From the NCBI RefSeq assembly GCF_900113035.1, contig NZ_FONX01000001.1, positions 544,776-608,775 of the forward strand: a stretch of 64,000 bases of DNA. Direction: 5' to 3'. Position 1 is the stretch's first letter. The number at the start of each line of letters is the position of its first letter. Of this stretch, positions 45,631 to 54,526 are shown piece by piece. The notes under the pieces were generated by a model. That model had not been told where the DNA came from. It did not search any database and was given only the letters and a program-made list of their open reading frames with translations. This DNA comes from Paracidovorax wautersii (GTDB lineage Bacteria; Pseudomonadota; Gammaproteobacteria; Burkholderiales; Burkholderiaceae_C). The position numbers and the translations under genes were made by a program.

Positions 45631-45672
45631 CGAACCGGCTGTGGGTATTTTGCTCGGCCGGTTTCGTTTTTT
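45631..45672 (+). terminator. Terminator-like hairpin in the Rieske gene leader (possible attenuator)
   Basis: CGAACCGGC pairs with GCCGGTTTCG (one bulge) around a 17-nt loop, and TTTTTT follows. It lies between a likely -10 box and the CDS at 45731, so it would end a short RNA of about 50 nt or act as an attenuator. A second stem (CTCCC/GGGAG) lies near 45702-45715. Confidence 0.55.
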
Positions 45673-45730
45673 CCAAGTCCCGTGCGTCAAGCGCACCCTC
45701 CCTGTGGGGAGTCTTTAGGTCAGGTCACCC

Positions 45731-46870
45731 ATGTCTGATTTAAGTCTTCAACTGCAGCAGGCCGCAAGCCAACTACCAGTTTCAAGCTATTTCGATGAGG
45801 CGCTGTTCCAGCGCGAGCTGGAGACCATCTTCCAGCGCGGGCCCCGCTATGTGGGGCACCAACTCTCCGTGCCCCATGCGGGCGATTACTACGCGTTGCC
45901 GCACGAAAAGGAAGGCCGCGCCCTGATACGCAATGCGCAGGGCGGGGTCGAACTGATCTCCAACGTGTGCCGGCACCGCCAGGCCGTGATGCTCAAGGGC
46001 CGCGGCACGCTGCAGGGCCAGGGCAAGGGCCATGCCGGCGGCAACATCGTCTGCCCGCTGCACCGCTGGACCTATGCCCCCAGCGGCGAGCTGCTGGGCG
46101 CGCCGCACTTCGCGCACGACCCGTGCCTGAACCTGAACAACTACGGCCTGCGCGAATGGAACGGCCTGCTGTTCGAGGACAACGGCCGCGACATCCACGC
46201 CGAACTGGCCGGCATGGGCCCGCTGGCGCAGCTCTCGTTCGAGGGCTTCTCGCTCGACCGCGTGGAACTGCACGAGTGCAACTACAACTGGAAGACCTTC
46301 ATCGAGGTCTATCTGGAGGACTACCACGTCGGCCCCTTCCACCCGGGCCTGGGCAACTTCGTCACCTGCGACGACCTGCGCTGGGAATTCGGCAAGCACT
46401 ATTCGGTGCAGACCGTGGGCGTGGCCTCGACCTTCGCGCGGCCCGGCTCCGACGTGTACAAGAAGTGGCACGACGTGCTGCTCAACTACCGCGAGGGCAA
46501 GCTGCCCGAGCGCGGCGCGATCTGGCTCACCTACTACCCGCACATCATGGTGGAGTGGTATCCGCACGTGCTCACCGTCTCCACGCTGCACCCGGTCAGC
46601 CCGACGAAGACGCTGAACATGGTGGAGTTCTACTACCCCGAGGAAATCACCGCCTTCGAGCGCGAGTTCGTCGAGGCCCAGCAGGCCGCCTACATGGAAA
46701 CCTGCATCGAGGACGACGAGATCGGCGAGCGCATGGACGCCGGCCGGCGCGCCCTCTACGAGCGCGGCGACAACGAGGTCGGCCCCTACCAGAGCCCGAT
46801 GGAAGATGGCATGCAGCACTTCCACGAGTGGTACCGGGCCCAGATGGGCGACGCCGTCGAGCAGCGATGA
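45731..46870 (+). CDS. Rieske-type ring-hydroxylating oxygenase alpha subunit
   Basis: The 379-residue protein has the Rieske [2Fe-2S] ligands C80-R-H82 and C108-x2-H111, and a mononuclear-iron site in YLEDYHVGPFH (H199, H204; D197 bridges). It belongs to the aromatic ring-hydroxylating dioxygenase family, in a short-C-terminus subgroup with a single gene and no beta subunit or reductase adjacent. The substrate cannot be inferred. It is divergent from xseB and has a strong terminator after it. Confidence 0.9.
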   Translation: MSDLSLQLQQAASQLPVSSYFDEALFQRELETIFQRGPRYVGHQLSVPHAGDYYALPHEKEGRALIRNAQGGVELISNVCRHRQAVMLKGRGTLQGQGKGHAGGNIVCPLHRWTYAPSGELLGAPHFAHDPCLNLNNYGLREWNGLLFEDNGRDIHAELAGMGPLAQLSFEGFSLDRVELHECNYNWKTFIEVYLEDYHVGPFHPGLGNFVTCDDLRWEFGKHYSVQTVGVASTFARPGSDVYKKWHDVLLNYREGKLPERGAIWLTYYPHIMVEWYPHVLTVSTLHPVSPTKTLNMVEFYYPEEITAFEREFVEAQQAAYMETCIEDDEIGERMDAGRRALYERGDNEVGPYQSPMEDGMQHFHEWYRAQMGDAVEQR

Positions 46871-46907
46871 CGCGCCGATGAGCCACCGCTCCACGTAAGG
46901 CAAGCCA

Positions 46908-46946
46908 GGCTGCCAGCGCTCCCACCGGGGCGCTGGCAGCCTTTTT
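46908..46946 (+). terminator. Rho-independent terminator
   Basis: GGCTGCCAGCGC and GCGCTGGCAGCC form a perfect 12-bp stem with a 10-nt loop, followed by TTTTT. It terminates the Rieske oxygenase transcript. Confidence 0.95.
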
Positions 46947-46986
46947 CATTTCCAGACAGACAACACACCGTTTCAGGACACCCCGC

Positions 46987-47898
46987 ATGCAAGCCCTCTG
47001 GATGGTTCTGGCCGCCTTCCTCTTCGCCAGCATGGGCGTGTGCATCAAGGTCGCATCGGCCTACTTCAACCCGGCCGAGCTGGTCTGCTACCGGGGCGTG
47101 ATCGGCATGGTCATCCTCTGGGCGCTGGCGCGCTCGCAGGGCATCTCGCTCGCCACGCGCTACCCGGGCATGCACGCCTGGCGCAGCACCATCGGCGTGG
47201 TGTCGCTGGGCTCGTGGTTCTACGCCATCGCCCACCTGCCGCTGGCCACGGCCATGACGCTCAACTACATGAGCAGCGTGTGGGTCGCCGCCTTCCTGAT
47301 CGGCGGCACGCTGCTGACCTGGCGCCCCTCGGGCGCGCAGCCCCGGCCGCCGCTGCAGGCGCCGGTGCTGCTGACCGTGCTGGCCGGCTTCGCGGGCGTG
47401 ATCATGATGCTGCGACCCAGCATCGGCGACAACCAGGGCTTCGCCGGCATGGTGGGGCTGATCTCGGGCATGAGCGCCGCCTTCGCCTACATGCAGGTGG
47501 TGGCCCTCTCGCGCCTGAACGAGCCCGAAACCCGCACCGTCTTCTATTTCGCCGTCGGCTCGGCGGTGGCGGGCGCGCTGGCCATTCCCTTCGCGGGCAT
47601 GTCCGACTGGCCGGGCTGGCACTCGCTGTGGCTGCTGCCCATCGGCCTGCTGGCGGCCGGCGGCCAGCTGTGCATGACGCGCGCCTATTCCCGCGCAGGC
47701 TCGCACCGCGGCACGCTGGTGGTGGCCAACCTGCAGTATTCGGGCATCGTCTTCGCCGCCATCTACAGCGTGGTGCTGTTCGGCGACGCCATCCCGCTGA
47801 TCGGCTGGCTAGGCATGGCGCTCATCATCGCCAGCGGCATCGCCGCGACGGTGCTGCGCACGCAGGCCGCGCCCGGCACGCCGGCCGAAGAGCACTGA
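46987..47898 (+). CDS. EamA/DMT-family transporter
   Basis: The 303-residue protein has about ten membrane helices in two EamA repeats. The first contains FNPAELVCYRGVIGMV, and the second ends with ANLQYSGIVFAAIYSVVLFG. It is a drug/metabolite-type exporter of unknown substrate. A strong terminator separates it from the Rieske gene, so it probably has its own promoter. Confidence 0.88.
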   Translation: MQALWMVLAAFLFASMGVCIKVASAYFNPAELVCYRGVIGMVILWALARSQGISLATRYPGMHAWRSTIGVVSLGSWFYAIAHLPLATAMTLNYMSSVWVAAFLIGGTLLTWRPSGAQPRPPLQAPVLLTVLAGFAGVIMMLRPSIGDNQGFAGMVGLISGMSAAFAYMQVVALSRLNEPETRTVFYFAVGSAVAGALAIPFAGMSDWPGWHSLWLLPIGLLAAGGQLCMTRAYSRAGSHRGTLVVANLQYSGIVFAAIYSVVLFGDAIPLIGWLGMALIIASGIAATVLRTQAAPGTPAEEH

Positions 47899-47952
47899 TC
47901 GAAGGTTCCGCGCTGCGGCGCCCCGGAGCTCGCTGCCGCGCATGACGCGGTC

Positions 47953-47976
47953 CTGAGAAAGTGCTCACGATCTGAG
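47953..47976. repeat. Solo end of the hairpin element
   Basis: AGAAAGTGCTCACGATCT matches the first 18 bases of the element at 24869 (AGAACGTGTTTACGATCT) with three differences, and GAGGGG continues the likeness. CTGAG occurs at both sides (47953-47957, 47972-47976). Confidence 0.55.
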
Positions 47977-48123
47977 GGGCGGCGCCCGGCCGCTCCGGCA
48001 CGAAACCGCGCCCGCTGCCGGCGGGCTCGGCCCCCTCACCCCGCACGATCCACCCGCGCCCATCCACGGTTGCGGCACGACGCACGGCCTGGCTGCGCGT
48101 ACGTGGAATCCCTCATCAAAATC

Positions 48124-48142
48124 GATAATGCGAATGCATCTC
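48124..48142 (+). promoter_or_regulatory. Fur-box-like site upstream of the siderophore receptor
   Basis: GATAATGCGAATGCATCTC matches 13 of 19 positions of the Fur consensus GATAATGATAATCATTATC. It lies about 200 bp upstream of the receptor gene in an A+T-rich patch within an otherwise gene-free 440-bp gap. TATAAT-like sequence follows (48149-48154). Confidence 0.55.
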
Positions 48143-48338
48143 ATGACTATAATTTTTCCTATGGAACGCGCTGCGCCGCAGCCGCTTTCGTCCGCAGCCA
48201 GGGATGCCTCCCACAGCCGACCGCCCCGCCCGCCCGGGGCGGCTCCGCTTCAGGCCCCAGCCAACGCCTTCGCCCTCCCCGCCCCTTTGAGCCAGCCACC
48301 CGGTACCCGCCGAGTGATGGCGCCTTCATTCCATCGCC

Positions 48339-50573
48339 ATGCCGCAGTCCATTCCGACACCCCTCAGCCATCCCGCCTACGCCGCCGCAGCCTATTCATC
48401 TCGCCCTCCGGCGCTGATCCACGCCCTCGCCACGGCGGTGGCCGCGCTCTGCGCGCTGGGTGCCGGCAGCGGCGCGCTGGCCCAGCCGGCTGCGGGCAGC
48501 GCCCCTGCCGCCACGGCGGAAGCCACGCTCGCGCCCGTGACGGTGAACGCCGGTGCCGCACAGGAGAACCCCACTGGCCCCGTCACCGGCTTCGTCGCGC
48601 GCCGGGCGCTCTCGGCCACCAAGACCGACACGCCGCTGATCGAGACGCCCCAGGCCATCAGCGTCATCACGCGCGACCGCATGGAAGCCCAGGGCGCGCA
48701 GACCCTGCGCCAGACCACCGCCTACACCGCAGGCATCGTCTCCAACTACTTCGACAGCCGCGTGGACAGCTTCAAGGCCCGCGGCGGCGACGTGACGCAG
48801 TACCTGGACGGGCTGCTGCGCATCTACGGCACCTACAACAACATCAAGGCCGAGCCCTATCTGCTGGAACGCGTCGAATTCCTGCACGGCCCCTCGTCCG
48901 TGCTCTACGGCCAGGGCAGCGTGGGCGGCGTGCTCAACCTGACCAGCAAGCGCCCGCAGGCGGAGCCGCTGCGCGAAGTGCAGGTGCAGCTGGGCAGCCA
49001 TGCCCGCAAGCAGATCGCGGCCGACCTCACCGGCCCGCTCACCGCCGACGGCCAGTGGCTCTACCGCTTGGTGGCCGTGGGCCGCGACAGCGACAGCCAG
49101 GTCGATCACGTGCGCGACGACCGCCAGGTGTTCGCGCCATCGCTCACCTGGAAGCCCAGCGCCGCCACCTCGCTCACGCTGCAGTTCACGCACCAGAAGG
49201 ACAAGAGCGGCTCGCTGATCGGATTCTTCCCGTGGCAGGGCACGCTGCTGCCCAGCGCCTACGGCCAGATCCCGACCTCCACCTTCATCAGCGAGCCCGG
49301 CTGGGACGCCTACAACAGCGAGAACAACTCCTGGGGCTACCTCTTCAGCCACCAGCTGAACAGCGGCTGGACCGTGCGCCAGAACCTGCGCCGCACCGTG
49401 AGCGACGTGGACTACCGCACGATCTACACCAGCTTCGCAGCCAACCGCGCCACCGGCCGGCCGGCGCGCCCGGTGTTCGAGGCCGATGGCCGCACGCTCA
49501 TCCGCGACGCCGGCTGGCAGCGCAACGCCAGCCGCCTGCTGCTGCTGGACACCCAGCTCGAAGGCAAGCTGCGCGCCGGCGCCACAGAACACACGCTGCT
49601 GGCGGGCGTGGACGCGCAGCGCAACACCACCAGCCAGGCCACCTGGAGCCAGACGATCGCCGGCATCGACGCCTACGCGCCCGTCTATGGCAACTTCACG
49701 CCGCCGGCCGCATCGGCGCTGGTGCGCCAGCCCGACGTGCGGCAGCGCCAGATCGGCTTCTACGCGCAGGACCAGATCCGCTGGAACCGCTGGACGGCCA
49801 CGCTCGGCCTGCGCCACGACCGCGCCAAGACGAACACCGAAGGCCGCCCCGCCGCCGCCGTGGACGACACCGCCTGGACCAAGCGCCTGGGCGCCACCTA
49901 CCAGGCCGACGGAGGCTGGGCCCCCTACCTGAGCTATTCGGAGTCGTTCCAGCCGCTGGGCGGCGTGGACTTCTACGGAACGCCCTACAAACCCCAGCGC
50001 GGCCAGCAGTGGGAAGCCGGCGTGAAGTGGCTGCCCGAAGGCCGGGGCCTCTCGGGCTATGCCGCCATCTACGAGCTGCGCGAGAAGAACCGCAAGACCA
50101 CCGACCCGGCCAACCCGCGCAACAACCTGCAGATCGGCGAGACCCGCTCCCGCGGCCTCGAAGCCGAGCTCACGGCCAGCCTCGCGCGCAGCTGGGACGC
50201 CACCCTCGCCTACGCCTATACCGACGCCAAGATCTCCCGCAGCAACGCCGGCGACGAGGGCCAGCCCGTGGCCGGTGTGCCCAGGCACACGGCCTCCGCC
50301 TGGCTGTCGCACCGTTTCAGCACCGGCGGTAGCGGCCAGTGGACGGTCGGCGGCGGCCTGCGCTACACGGGCACGCAGAAAGGTGTCTCCATCTCCACGC
50401 CGGCCTCGACCATCGCCGACGCGCTGCTGGCCTACGACGCGGGCGACTGGCGGCTCGCCTTCAACGTCGTGAACCTCACGGACAAGGTGCAGATCACGCA
50501 GTGCCTGGACCGGGGCGACTGCTTCTACGGCCAGCGCCGCACCTTCCTGCTGACCTCCACCTACCGCTTCTGA
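48339..50573 (+). CDS. TonB-dependent siderophore receptor
   Basis: The 744-residue outer-membrane receptor has a signal peptide ending near GALA-QPAAG, then a plug domain (ETPQAISVITRDRMEAQGAQ; VEFLHGPSSVLYGQGSVGGV; LTSKRP). The C-terminal 22-strand barrel ends in LTSTYRF, with terminal Phe for BAM recognition. The plug motifs are those of ferric-siderophore receptors (FhuA/FoxA type). No biosynthesis genes are adjacent, so uptake of a foreign siderophore is likely. The Fur-like box suggests iron repression. Confidence 0.93.
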   Translation: MPQSIPTPLSHPAYAAAAYSSRPPALIHALATAVAALCALGAGSGALAQPAAGSAPAATAEATLAPVTVNAGAAQENPTGPVTGFVARRALSATKTDTPLIETPQAISVITRDRMEAQGAQTLRQTTAYTAGIVSNYFDSRVDSFKARGGDVTQYLDGLLRIYGTYNNIKAEPYLLERVEFLHGPSSVLYGQGSVGGVLNLTSKRPQAEPLREVQVQLGSHARKQIAADLTGPLTADGQWLYRLVAVGRDSDSQVDHVRDDRQVFAPSLTWKPSAATSLTLQFTHQKDKSGSLIGFFPWQGTLLPSAYGQIPTSTFISEPGWDAYNSENNSWGYLFSHQLNSGWTVRQNLRRTVSDVDYRTIYTSFAANRATGRPARPVFEADGRTLIRDAGWQRNASRLLLLDTQLEGKLRAGATEHTLLAGVDAQRNTTSQATWSQTIAGIDAYAPVYGNFTPPAASALVRQPDVRQRQIGFYAQDQIRWNRWTATLGLRHDRAKTNTEGRPAAAVDDTAWTKRLGATYQADGGWAPYLSYSESFQPLGGVDFYGTPYKPQRGQQWEAGVKWLPEGRGLSGYAAIYELREKNRKTTDPANPRNNLQIGETRSRGLEAELTASLARSWDATLAYAYTDAKISRSNAGDEGQPVAGVPRHTASAWLSHRFSTGGSGQWTVGGGLRYTGTQKGVSISTPASTIADALLAYDAGDWRLAFNVVNLTDKVQITQCLDRGDCFYGQRRTFLLTSTYRF

Positions 50574-50695
50574 CGCAGCGGCCTGCAAGCCCCGGCGCAC
50601 GGCCGGAACGCGCCCGGCACACGCCCGGCGGACGCCACGCAGGCCGGGGGCGGTGCCACAATGGCCCGATCCCGTCACCTCCGTTCGCCATCGCC

Positions 50696-51601
50696 ATGCC
50701 CGCCACCTACACCACGCTGATCTCCGTCCCCCAGCTGCAGGCCCTGATCGACAGCGGCCAGCCGCACATGGTGTTCGACTGCAGCTTCGACCTGGCCCAG
50801 CCCGCGCTGGGCGGCACGCAGTACCTCGAATCGCACATCCCCGGCGCCGTGCGCGCCGACCTGGAGCACGACCTGAGCGCCCCGCATGGCGCCCCGGGCG
50901 CCCACGGCACCATCGTCGCCACCGAAGGCGACGAGCCCGCCTCCGGCGGCCGCCACCCGCTGCCCAACCGCGAGCGCTTCGCCGTCTGGCTGTCGAGCAT
51001 CGGCTTCAGCAACGACATGCAGGCCGTCGTCTATGACCGCAACGGCGCCAACTATTGCGGCCGGCTCTGGTGGATGCTCAAGTGGGCCGGCCACGACGCG
51101 GTGGCCGTGCTCGACGGTGGCCTGCAGGCCTGGACGGCCGCCGGCCAGCCGGTGGCCAGCGGCGAAGAACCTTCGCACTTCCAGACCAACTTCCGCCTGA
51201 ACGAGCCGCTGCGCCGGCTGGTCACCGCGCAGGAAGTGCAAAACCACCTGGGCCAGCCCGGGCAGACCATCGTCGATGCGCGCGCCACGCCACGCTACCG
51301 GGGCGAGGTCGAGCCGCTGGACCCGGTGGCCGGCCACATCCCGGGCGCGCTCAACCGCCCGTTCGGGCTGAACATCGGGCCGGACGGCCACTTCAAGCCC
51401 GCCGGGCAGCTGCGCGCCGAATTCGACGCGCTGCTGCAGGGCCGCCCCGCCGGCACCGTGGTCCACCAGTGCGGCAGCGGCGTGAGCGCCGTACCCAACC
51501 TGCTGGCCATGGAAGTCGCCGGCCTGGGCCCCACGGCCCTCTTCGCCGGCAGCTGGAGCGAGTGGTGCAGCGACCCGGCGCGGCCGGTGGAACGCGGCTG
51601 A
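50696..51601 (+). CDS. Thiosulfate/3-mercaptopyruvate sulfurtransferase
   Basis: The 301-residue protein has two rhodanese domains. The C-terminal one has the active loop HQCGSGVSA, whose CGSGV pattern is typical of 3-mercaptopyruvate sulfurtransferases rather than rhodanese sensu stricto. VVYDRNGANYCGRLWWMLKW is characteristic of the inactive N-terminal domain. It is cytosolic with no signal peptide. Confidence 0.92.
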   Translation: MPATYTTLISVPQLQALIDSGQPHMVFDCSFDLAQPALGGTQYLESHIPGAVRADLEHDLSAPHGAPGAHGTIVATEGDEPASGGRHPLPNRERFAVWLSSIGFSNDMQAVVYDRNGANYCGRLWWMLKWAGHDAVAVLDGGLQAWTAAGQPVASGEEPSHFQTNFRLNEPLRRLVTAQEVQNHLGQPGQTIVDARATPRYRGEVEPLDPVAGHIPGALNRPFGLNIGPDGHFKPAGQLRAEFDALLQGRPAGTVVHQCGSGVSAVPNLLAMEVAGLGPTALFAGSWSEWCSDPARPVERG

Positions 51602-51634
51602 CACCACCGCAGCGATTCAGCCCTTATCGGCCCG

Positions 51635-51661
51635 AAGCCCGCCTGCAGAGCGGGCTTTTTG
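51635..51661 (+). terminator. Rho-independent terminator
   Basis: AGCCCGC and GCGGGCT form a 7-bp stem with a 7-nt loop (CTGCAGA), followed by TTTTT. It lies between two convergent genes. GCTATC...AAAAGC follows and may be a degenerate copy of the dispersed repeat. Confidence 0.85.
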
Positions 51662-51693
51662 CTATCAAAAGCAGAGTGATCCGGGTTGACCGA

Positions 51694-52320
51694 TCAGCGC
51701 GCGAGGATCATCCGCAGCCCCAGGCCCACGAAGACCGCGCCCGCCACCCGGTCCAGCCACAGGCCGGCGCGCGGGCGGCGGTTCAGCCAGCCGCCGATGG
51801 CACCGGCGAAGTAGCCCAGCAGCCCGAACAGCAGCGCCGCCTGCGCCGTGAACAGCACGCCCAGCAGGCCCAGCTGCAGGCCCACGCCGCCCTGCGCGGG
51901 CACCACGAACTGCGGCAGGAACGAGAGGAAGAACAGCACCACCTTGGGGTTGATGGCGTTGGCCAGCATGCCCTTGAAGAACAGCGTCCGCAGCGAATCG
52001 GTGGGCGCATGGCCGGCCTGCACGCGCGCGGTGCCCGTGCTGCGCAACGCCTGCACGCCCAGCCACACCAGATAGGCTCCGCCCGCCCATTTCAGCGCCG
52101 TGAAGGCCCAGGGAGAAGCGGCGATCAGCGCGCTCACGCCCACCACGGCCAGCAGCGTGTGGCTCAGGCACCCCAGCGCGCAGCCCAGCCCGAAGGCGAT
52201 GCCCTGCGCCCGCCCGCGCGACATGCCCATGCCCAGCACCATGAGGTTGTCGGGGCCGGGCGTGGCGGTGATGAGCACGGCGGCCAGCAGGAAGGCGAGG
52301 GTCTGGGCAAGGGTCAGCAT
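51694..52320 (-). CDS. LysE/RhtB-family amino acid exporter
   Basis: The 208-residue protein has about six membrane helices and the family motif ATPGPDNLMVLGMGMSRG, then GLGCALG. LFFKGMLANAINPKVVLFFL is the second LysE landmark. It exports amino acids or small analogues. It faces the sulfurtransferase gene across a terminator. Confidence 0.92.
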   Translation of the reverse strand: MLTLAQTLAFLLAAVLITATPGPDNLMVLGMGMSRGRAQGIAFGLGCALGCLSHTLLAVVGVSALIAASPWAFTALKWAGGAYLVWLGVQALRSTGTARVQAGHAPTDSLRTLFFKGMLANAINPKVVLFFLSFLPQFVVPAQGGVGLQLGLLGVLFTAQAALLFGLLGYFAGAIGGWLNRRPRAGLWLDRVAGAVFVGLGLRMILAR

Positions 52321-52395
52321 CGGGCCATCATAAGGAGGGCCGGCGCAGGCGCCAATGCGGGAATCACCGGCGCGCAGGCGATGGCGCAGCGCGCG

Positions 52396-53349
52396 CTACG
52401 CGCCGCCGCGCAGCCCTTGCGCGACCGTCGGGTACTGCAGCCGCAGGCGCAGCTCGCGCGCCATGCGCGTGCTGTCGAGCCGGCGCGACTCGCCCATGAA
52501 GCTCAGCAGCGACAGCGGCAGCGTCTGCTGCGCCGCGCTGCGCGCCACGCGCGGCGGGCGCGGCAGGCCGTAGAGGTCGGCCGCGAAGTCGAAGTAGTCG
52601 CCCATCTTCATCTCGCTGGCGTCGCTCACGTTGTAGCAGCGCTGGGCGCTGCCGCGCCACAGCGCCGCGCGGCAGGCGCGGGCCAGGTCGTCGGCATGGA
52701 TGTGGTTGGTATAGACGTCGTCCTGCGCCTGCAGCACGGGCGTGCCGCGCTTCAAGCGCGCCTCGGGCGTGCCGCCTTCGCGGTCGGGCGCGTAGATGCC
52801 GGGAATGCGCAGGATGCTGGCCCGCACGCCGGCGCGGCCCAGGTGGCGCACGGCGCGCTCGGCATTCACGCGGCGCTGCGCGCGCGGCGTGGCGGGCGCC
52901 ACCGGGCGCGCCTCGGTCACGAGCGCGCCGCCGCAGTCGCCATAGACGCCGCTGGTGGAGCCATAGACCAGCGCGGCGGGCAGCGTGCGCAGGCGCAGCG
53001 CCCGCGCCAGGGCCACGGTGCGGTCGTCGCGCCACCAGGCCGGGCCGCATTCGCGCTCGCCGGGTGGCGGCGCCAGATGCAGCACGCGCGTGGCCAGGCC
53101 CGAGAGGCGCCGCAGCGTGGCGATGCGGTCGAGGTTGCCCACCAGGGGCGTGATGCCCGCCGCGCGCAGCGGCGCCACGCGCCCGGGGCTGGAGGTGAGC
53201 GCGATCACCCGCGGGCGCGGCCCGCCGCCCGTGGCCGCGCCCAGGCCCCGCGCCACGCGCAGGCCCACGTCGCCGCAGCCGATGATGAGGATGCGCTGGC
53301 GCCGAAAGCGCGCCGGCAGCGCGCCGAGAGGGTTCTGGTTTGAGGGCAA
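52396..53349 (-). CDS. NAD-dependent epimerase/dehydratase-family protein
   Basis: The product, about 317 residues, has a Rossmann motif IIGCGDVGLRVARGL. The SDR-like VYGSTSGVYGDCGG contains S and Y of the catalytic pattern, and IPGIYAPDREGG follows. The family is the extended SDR/NAD-epimerase group; substrate unclear. No suitable ATG lies between the conserved domain and position 53397. I placed the start at a TTG at 53349 (PSNQNPLGALPARF); ATG 53397 would overlap the divergent gene's start. The two genes are divergent with about 46 bp between starts. Confidence 0.75.
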   Translation of the reverse strand: MPSNQNPLGALPARFRRQRILIIGCGDVGLRVARGLGAATGGGPRPRVIALTSSPGRVAPLRAAGITPLVGNLDRIATLRRLSGLATRVLHLAPPPGERECGPAWWRDDRTVALARALRLRTLPAALVYGSTSGVYGDCGGALVTEARPVAPATPRAQRRVNAERAVRHLGRAGVRASILRIPGIYAPDREGGTPEARLKRGTPVLQAQDDVYTNHIHADDLARACRAALWRGSAQRCYNVSDASEMKMGDYFDFAADLYGLPRPPRVARSAAQQTLPLSLLSFMGESRRLDSTRMARELRLRLQYPTVAQGLRGGA

Positions 53350-53395
53350 AATCGAAAGCCGTGTTCCAAGAGAAGAACCCAAGGATACCCACACC

Positions 53396-54457
53396 ATGAC
53401 GATTGCAGAGACCGCCGCGGCGGCCGTCCAGATCAGCGTGCAGCCCAGCGGCCGCACCTTCACCGCGCAGTCGGGCGAATCTATCCTCACCGCGGCGATC
53501 CGCAGCGGCGTGGGCCTGCCCTACGGCTGCAAGGACGGCGCCTGCGGATCGTGCAAGTGCAAGAAGCTCAGTGGCTCCGTGGTCCATGGCGAGCACCAGG
53601 CCAAGGCCCTGAGCCCGGCCGAGCAGGACGCGGGCTACGTGCTCACCTGCTGCGCCCAGCCGCTGACCGACGTGGTGCTGGAATCGCGCCAGGTGACCGA
53701 CGAGAGCGCCTTTCCCATCAAGAAGCTGCCGGTGCGCGTCTCGTCGCTCGGCCGCGCCTCGCACGACGTGATGGTCGTGAAGCTGCAGCTGCCGGCCGTG
53801 GACACCTTCCGCTACCACGCGGGGCAGTACATCGAATTCATCATGAAGGACGGCGCGCGGCGCGCCTATTCGATGGCCACCGCGCCGCACCAGCAGGCCA
53901 CGGCGCCGGGCGTGGAACTGCATATCCGCCACATGCCGGGCGGGCGCTTCACCGACCATGTCTTCACCGGCATGAAGGAAAAGGAGATCCTGCGCGTCGA
54001 AGGCCCGTTCGGCAGCTTCTTCCTGCGCGAGGACTCCGCCAAGCCCATCGTGCTGCTGGCCTCGGGCACGGGCTTCGCGCCCATCAAGGCGCTCATCGAG
54101 CACATGCGCTTCAAGAACATCGGCCGCCCCGCCACGCTCTACTGGGGCGGCCGGCGCCCGGGCGATCTCTACATGGACGGCTGGATGCGCGAGCAGCTGG
54201 CGGCCATGCCGCAGCTGCGCTACGTGCCCGTGGTCTCCGACGCCCAGCCCGAGGACGGCTGGACGGGCCGCACCGGCTTCGTCCACCAGGCCGTGCTGGA
54301 CGACTTCGCCGACCTCTCCGGCCACCAGGTCTATGCCTGCGGCGCGCCGGTGGTGGTCGAATCGGCCCGCGCGGCCTATACCGCCGAACGCGGCCTGCCC
54401 GCCGACGAATTCTTCGCCGACGCGTTCACCTCCGAAGCCGACAAGCACGGCGGCTGA
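53396..54457 (+). CDS. CDP-6-deoxy-delta-3,4-glucoseen reductase-like flavoprotein
   Basis: The 353-residue protein has an N-terminal plant-type ferredoxin domain (PYGCKDGACGSCKCKKLSG with ligands C-x4-C-x2-C and a later Cys). An FAD domain (RRAYSMATAP) and an NAD domain (LLASGTGFAPIKAL; YACGAPVVV) follow. It matches proteins annotated as CDP-6-deoxy-delta-3,4-glucoseen reductase (AscD/RfbI type). There are no deoxysugar genes here, so it may instead serve an oxygenase. It is not next to the Rieske oxygenase at 45731. Confidence 0.88.
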   Translation: MTIAETAAAAVQISVQPSGRTFTAQSGESILTAAIRSGVGLPYGCKDGACGSCKCKKLSGSVVHGEHQAKALSPAEQDAGYVLTCCAQPLTDVVLESRQVTDESAFPIKKLPVRVSSLGRASHDVMVVKLQLPAVDTFRYHAGQYIEFIMKDGARRAYSMATAPHQQATAPGVELHIRHMPGGRFTDHVFTGMKEKEILRVEGPFGSFFLREDSAKPIVLLASGTGFAPIKALIEHMRFKNIGRPATLYWGGRRPGDLYMDGWMREQLAAMPQLRYVPVVSDAQPEDGWTGRTGFVHQAVLDDFADLSGHQVYACGAPVVVESARAAYTAERGLPADEFFADAFTSEADKHGG

Positions 54458-54526
54458 ACGCCGGGCGCCGCACGCCGAACGCCGCAAGGGCCGCACCACG
54501 GCCCCGGGCAGGCTTTCAGGGAAAGA

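Noticed and set aside
45452-45676. Longer xseB reading frame starting at 45676
   Set aside because: The extension is poorly conserved in character and crosses the divergent leader; the 81-residue form is the family size.
48396-50678. 760-residue minus-strand open frame antisense to the TonB receptor
   Set aside because: The plus-strand receptor has plug, barrel and terminal Phe; the antisense frame shows only G+C-driven composition.
53350-53490. ATG starts at 53490 or 53397 for the epimerase-family gene
   Set aside because: They would extend across the start of the divergent flavoprotein gene and add an unlikely leader; the TTG at 53349 fits the domain start.
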